A stretch of DNA of 64,000 nucleotides from assembly GCF_023159225.1 (NCBI RefSeq), contig NC_063172.1, positions 34,270,832 through 34,334,831 of the forward strand, in the 5' to 3' direction. The notes beneath the pieces were generated by a model. That model saw only the letters and a list, made by a program, of their open reading frames with translations, ran no database searches and had not been told where the DNA came from. The position numbers were made by a program, and so were the translations under genes. Positions 59,951 to 64,000 of the stretch are shown here, one piece after another. Position 1 is the stretch's first letter. Each line of letters opens with the position of its first letter. This DNA is from Perognathus longimembris pacificus (lineage: Eukaryota; Chordata; Mammalia; Rodentia; Heteromyidae).

Positions 59951-60340
59951 GAAAAGTAATCTCACACACTTTCTGGAAGTGACTTTTGCAGTACATTTCC
60001 AAAGCTTTAAATTTCATACATACTTCAGAAATTCATCTCAAGATGGCAATGCAAAAATGAGCAAAGTATGTTAACCACAGCATTGTTTATAATATCAAAG
60101 AAACTGAAAATAATGTAAATGTCTAGCATAGGACTCTTTTTAAACAAACCATGTTGCCTCTATAAAATAAACTCGATGGATTCATTAAAGTGATACACAT
60201 TTATACTTAATGACATGAAGAAAAGTGAAATCAGTTATAAAAATTACATGTTATATTTTGTAGACATATTTGAAAGTATGGATTTAAATATTCTGGAAGG
60301 ATATTTGAAAAGAAATAGTACTTATATCTGAGTATGAATT
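59950..60340 (+). mobile_element. Ancient L1M 3' relic, sense
   Basis: CACAGCATTGTTTATAATATC, GAAACTGAAAATAATGTAAATG, ACTTAATGACATGAAG and ATATTCTGGAAGGATA follow the L1M ORF2-end order. Strongly eroded. Confidence 0.6.
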
Positions 60341-60874
60341 ATGAGTGGTTTTATTTCTTTGTAGGAAATGAATCCTTTAGAGGGCTGAGCAGAAATGATT
60401 TGCTGAACTACATCATGAGTTCACCTATTAGAGATTATTTTTTTCTATTTTTCATTCATTCCAAAATTATTAAGCACCCACTAGATACACATACAATGAC
60501 TGAATATAAGCACTATGGAAATAGCTAGGTCTATTTTTTCCCCTAGTGAGAATTGAACAATGTTTCCATCAAAAGAAACTAATATTTGAGTTCATTCATT
60601 GTTTATTAGAAAATATTGACCAAACATTTGCTAAATGCCAGTCACTATTCTTTGCATTTGCCACAAATTGGTGAACATTCAAAACAAAGAATCAGAAAAA
60701 CTGTCTAGTGACATGAATCTTTAAATGTATAGTTTCATCAAACAGGGAAGAGAAAAATGATAGGAAAGTCTTCTGATGAAGAGAGTTCAATAAAAAGTAC
60801 AGGCACATGTTCATGCCTTGCCTGTCCCAGCTGGTGTCTGGAATAAAGAATCTGATATCAAGGATGAGAAGGTT

Positions 60875-61722
60875 TAGGCAAGTCATAGCAGAGCATCACA
60901 AGGCCCAGTAGCTATACCCTTATGAACACATAAGATGATGCTAAGTGAAATGAACTCCATGTTATGGAAACAATTGTTATATCACAGTTGTAACTACTTT
61001 CAACGTCCCATGTGTATCTGTAGCTTCTATTATTGATAATGTTCTTGTATCACCTTCCTGTGGTTGTACCTACACTATCTCTGTAATCTTATCTGAGTAT
61101 ATTGGAAACTGTGTATACTGGTATTGGAACTAGGAAATTGAAAGGGAATACCAAAATTGAGAGACACAGGGTAAAAAAAGACAAACAACTACAAAAGCAA
61201 TACTGGCAAAACTGTTTGGTGTAAGTGAACTGAACACCTCATGGGGGGAAAGGGAAAGGGGGAGGAGAGAGGGGGGTATGAAGGACAAGATAACAAACAG
61301 TACAAGAAATGTATCCAATGCCTAACGTATGAAACTGTAACCTCTCTAACCTTTCTGTACATCAGTTTGATAATAAAAATTTGAAAAAAAAGAAAAGAAA
61401 GGAAAAGTAAGTTTTTTTCCTGTGCCAGTAAATATACTTTTAAAAAAGCCTAGATTTTTGAAGATGAATCACTTTTGTTTAGTGTCACACTGTTGTGACC
61501 ATAAACATTCTTCAGCAATGTAATTTGCTATGATCAGTGAGTTAAGAAATCTAAGTGTCCAACAAGATGAATGTTTATCCTTGAATTCAACCATAAGCAT
61601 TTCCTGATGACGTTATAGATATATTGTTGTTGCACACTGGTTTGAAATACTTGGTTATATATTTTTTATGCTGTCCAAAAGCATCTAAATAAATACACAA
61701 ACTTAAAAAAAAATTTTAAAAA
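60875..61722 (+). mobile_element. 5'-truncated L1 with 3' transduction, 15-bp TSD
   Basis: 60875-61382 is an L1 3' end (AAGTGAAATGAACTCCATG, ACAGTACAAGAAATGTA, GATAATAAAAATTTG) followed by an A/G-rich first tail to about 61406. About 300 bp of non-L1 DNA then ends with AATAAA at 61688-61693 and a second A-rich tail to 61722. AAGGATGAGAAGGTT flanks the entire unit at 60860-60874 and 61723-61737. Confidence 0.88.
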
Positions 61723-61737
61723 AAGGATGAGAAGGTT

Positions 61738-62369
61738 GTTAGTAGCCTGCCATGCTTAATGCTATCTTCTTTTCTCTGTTGTGAATCAGAGACCATGGTC
61801 CAGGTTAACTATGGGCAAAAACACAAGACTATCTGAAAATTAACTAAAAAGCAAACACAGAATGAGTACAGCTCAAGTGGATGAGCCCCCAGCCTAGCTC
61901 TCAGTTCGAACCATAGAATACCACAAAATAATAAATAGCATTCTTGAAAATATATGTTCAAACTTTTCTATTAAACCTCTTAATATACCTCTAAAACACC
62001 AACAGTATCTAGTGTCAAATTACATGTATCAAATTTCATGTATATATAAAATACAATCATATAATAATATATAGTTCAGTATGTGAGTGATAAGTAATTG
62101 ATTATATGCTATTGCATGTATATATATATATAAATGTATGTACATATAATTGTATAATGTATAAAATATTTCATTGATGTAAGATTGATGCTTTCACAAG
62201 AATGAATACACATCAACTGCTGGATCATCATGGTAATGAAGCCCCACCCAATCCTATACTCTCAAGTTTTATTTGAATGGTTCTTATCATATATATCATC
62301 ATTTACGGAGAGAATCAGTATTTTTGTCTGAGAGCAAAGCTATCTTTTTGAGAAAAAATTATCATATTA
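61738..62369. other. Noncoding DNA with a TA-rich tract
   Basis: A possible tRNA-SINE relic lies near 61865-61935 (CAGCTCAAGTGG...CAGTTCGAACC). (TA)n occurs at about 62117-62132. No gene. Confidence 0.4.
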
Positions 62370-62572
62370 TGGGCTAGGAATATGACCTGGTGTTAGAGTG
62401 CTTGCCTCATATACATAAAGCCCTGGTTTTTGATTCCTCAGCACCACATATATAGAAAAAGCCAGAAGTGGTGCTATAGCTCAAGTAGTAGAGTGCTAAC
62501 CTTGAGCAAAAAGAAGTCAGGAACAGTGCTCAGGCCCTGAGTTCAAGCCCCAGGACCGGCAAAAACAAAAAT
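62370..62572 (+). mobile_element. IDL-Geo SINE, + strand
   Basis: GGGCTAGGAATATGACC head, CACATATATAGAAAAAGCC linker, GCTATAGCTCAAGTAG, CTGAGTTCAAGCCCCAGG and a short CAAAAAC tail. Moderately diverged; no convincing TSD. Confidence 0.88.
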
Positions 62573-63012
62573 CATGACTAATTTCTTAATATTAAACAAC
62601 CTTTGCATTGGTATGGACCTGACTTGAGCAAACTATGTTTTCTTTTTCAGGATTAGGCATCATTTTAAGCCTTATGTTGTGTTAGGAGAGTTTTGTTTGT
62701 TTGTTTTTAACTGTTCTACATCAATTTATGATCCCTTAACACTCCTTCTACTAGATTTGATACTGTCTAGTATGATCCCATGTTGTTTCTTTCTAAAGTG
62801 CTTTGATATTTTTTTGTCTTCCTTCTGTTTATAGAAATCTGCCTATTTAAATTTCTGCATATAGTGAAGTTAATTTTGTAAGCTGTATTTGTCTAACTGA
62901 TTATAAGTTTCCTCTTGGTTTTCAAAGTTGCATGCATAAGAAAGTAGTCTCTTATCAGCATGAAGTCTCCTCTTTTTAAGATCTTTGTTATATTCCTTTG
63001 TTAGTCCTCCCT
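62573..63012. other. Unique noncoding DNA
   Basis: No gene or repeat recognised. Confidence 0.4.
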
Positions 63013-63034
63013 GTGTCTGTCTGTCTGTCTGTCT
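63013..63034. repeat. (CTGT)n microsatellite
   Basis: About five CTGT units followed by pyrimidine-rich DNA. Confidence 0.9.
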
Positions 63035-63074
63035 CGCTTTGTCTCCTCACCTCTCTCTCCTTGTCTCCTCTTTA

Positions 63075-63440
63075 GTGATGCTGTGGATTGAACTAGGGCC
63101 TCATGCTTTCTAGGCTGGTGCAATAGTATTGAGCAATGCCTCTAGTCCTTATTACACTTTGAAATCAGGGTATTGCTTCCTTCCCAGGCCTGCTACTGAA
63201 ATGTAATCTTTCCATATTTCATTTCTGACATAGCTGAATAAAAGACTCATAGCACTCTCCATACTTCTATGAGAGGGAGTCTCATGAACTTTTTGGCTCA
63301 AGCTGGTGAACAACACCACACCCATCTGTTGGTTAAGAAAAAAATTGCAAACATTTTGTCCAGGCTCATAATAAACCAATTTTCCCATTCTCAGCCTCCT
63401 TGGTAACTAGGATTCCATGAGTCACTCACTGGTACACCTG
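63075..63440 (-). mobile_element. Eroded ID-like and B1-like SINE pieces, antisense
   Basis: 63075-63148 (GCTGTGGATTGAACTAGGGCC) is ID-like on the minus strand. 63265-63440 (GAGTCTCATGAACTTTTTGG, CTCAGCCTCCTTGGTAACTAGG) is B1-like with internal insertions. Confidence 0.5.
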
Positions 63441-63612
63441 ACAATTCCTTTGTTATTATGTTATTTGAATTTTTCTCCTCTTTTCTTGATTGATTTACAT
63501 AGGTGTTTACTTAAGTTTTAAAAAGATTTTTCGAAAGGTCTGAGCCGTTATCTTTTGTATTCTCTACTTGAGGCTAGAGCTTTGCTTTCATTTTGTTCAT
63601 TAATTTAGTTGA

Positions 63613-64000
63613 AAATTTATTTATTTATTTTTTATTTAGTGTCAACGTGATGTACAGAGAGGTTACAGTTTCATATGTTAGGCATTGGATACATTTCTTG
63701 TACTGTTTGTTACCTCCTCCCTCATTCCCCCCTCCCACTCCCCCTTTCCTCCTCCTCCCATAAGTTGTTCAGTTGGCTTATACCAAACAGTCCTGCAAGT
63801 ATTACTTTTGTAGTCGTTTGTCTTTTTATCCTGTGTCTCTCGATTTTGGCATTCCCTTTCACTTTCCTAGCTCTAATACCAGTATATACAGTTTCCAATG
63901 TACTCAGATAAGATACAGTGATAGTGCAGGTACAACCACAAGAAGGGGATACAAGAGGATCATCAACAATAGAAGCTACAGTTTCACATGGCATGTTGAA
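63613..64000 (-). mobile_element. L1 3' UTR, antisense, running off the window
   Basis: GATGTACAGAGAGGTTACAG, ACATTTCTTGTACTGTTTG, CCTCCTCCCTCATTCCCCCC and AAGGGGATACAAGAGGATC are nearly identical to the 3' UTR part of the twin-primed copy at 36960-37330. The T-rich A-tail side is at about 63613-63640. The rest lies beyond the window. Confidence 0.88.

Noticed and set aside
63013..63060. A repeat array suggestive of CRISPR or tandem satellite
   Set aside because: It is a short CTGT microsatellite followed by pyrimidine-rich DNA.

Overview
This is vertebrate, almost certainly rodent, genomic DNA: AT-rich, with no operons, no long reading frames outside transposons, spliced exons with GT/AG borders, and dense LINE-1, SINE and microsatellite content. 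The commonest young SINE is a dimer. Its left part is a tRNA-Ala/ID-like head and its right part a second module shared with a B1-headed SINE. From memory this matches the IDL-Geo SINE described from Geomyoidea (kangaroo rats, pocket mice, pocket gophers), so a heteromyid or geomyid is the best guess. This rests on recalled family descriptions, not on a database search.

The only protein-coding gene I can support is TRIQK (triple QxxK/R motif-containing protein), on the + strand. Three coding exons (28358-28418, 46707-46792, 52228-52341) join in frame to give an 86-residue protein. It has three tandem QxxK motifs at residues 15-26, a very basic N-terminal half, one transmembrane helix at about residues 51-71 and a short acidic tail. 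The first coding exon is preceded by a splice acceptor, so at least one noncoding 5' exon lies upstream. No CpG island or promoter is visible in the first 28 kb, so positions 1-28336 are probably 5' intron, though this is inferred. The 3' UTR starts at 52342, with candidate poly(A) signals near 53270, 53569 and 54165. The rest, to 64000, is 3' flank.

The remaining sequence is transposon-derived or unique noncoding DNA. L1 relics run mostly antisense to TRIQK. Well-preserved L1 events include a twin-primed (5'-inverted) copy with an 11-bp target-site duplication at 36939-38047 and a + strand L1 3' end at 60860-61737. The latter carried about 300 bp of downstream DNA with its own poly(A) signal and tail, all inside one 15-bp duplication (3' transduction). 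A minus-strand L1 at 8028-9307 abuts an IDL-Geo SINE, and only the pair as a unit appears to have flanking repeats. Several IDL-Geo copies have perfect 11-16 bp duplications and are therefore young.

The most unusual structure is a 983-bp inverted repeat at 6254-7236. Its two arms of about 290 bp are roughly 93% identical by eye, flank a spacer of about 400 bp, and match no family I recognise. Its outer ends carry TTAA. If the region is transcribed as a TRIQK 5' intron it would fold into a long double-stranded RNA. No tRNA or rRNA genes, CRISPR arrays, endogenous retroviruses or other protein genes could be supported.
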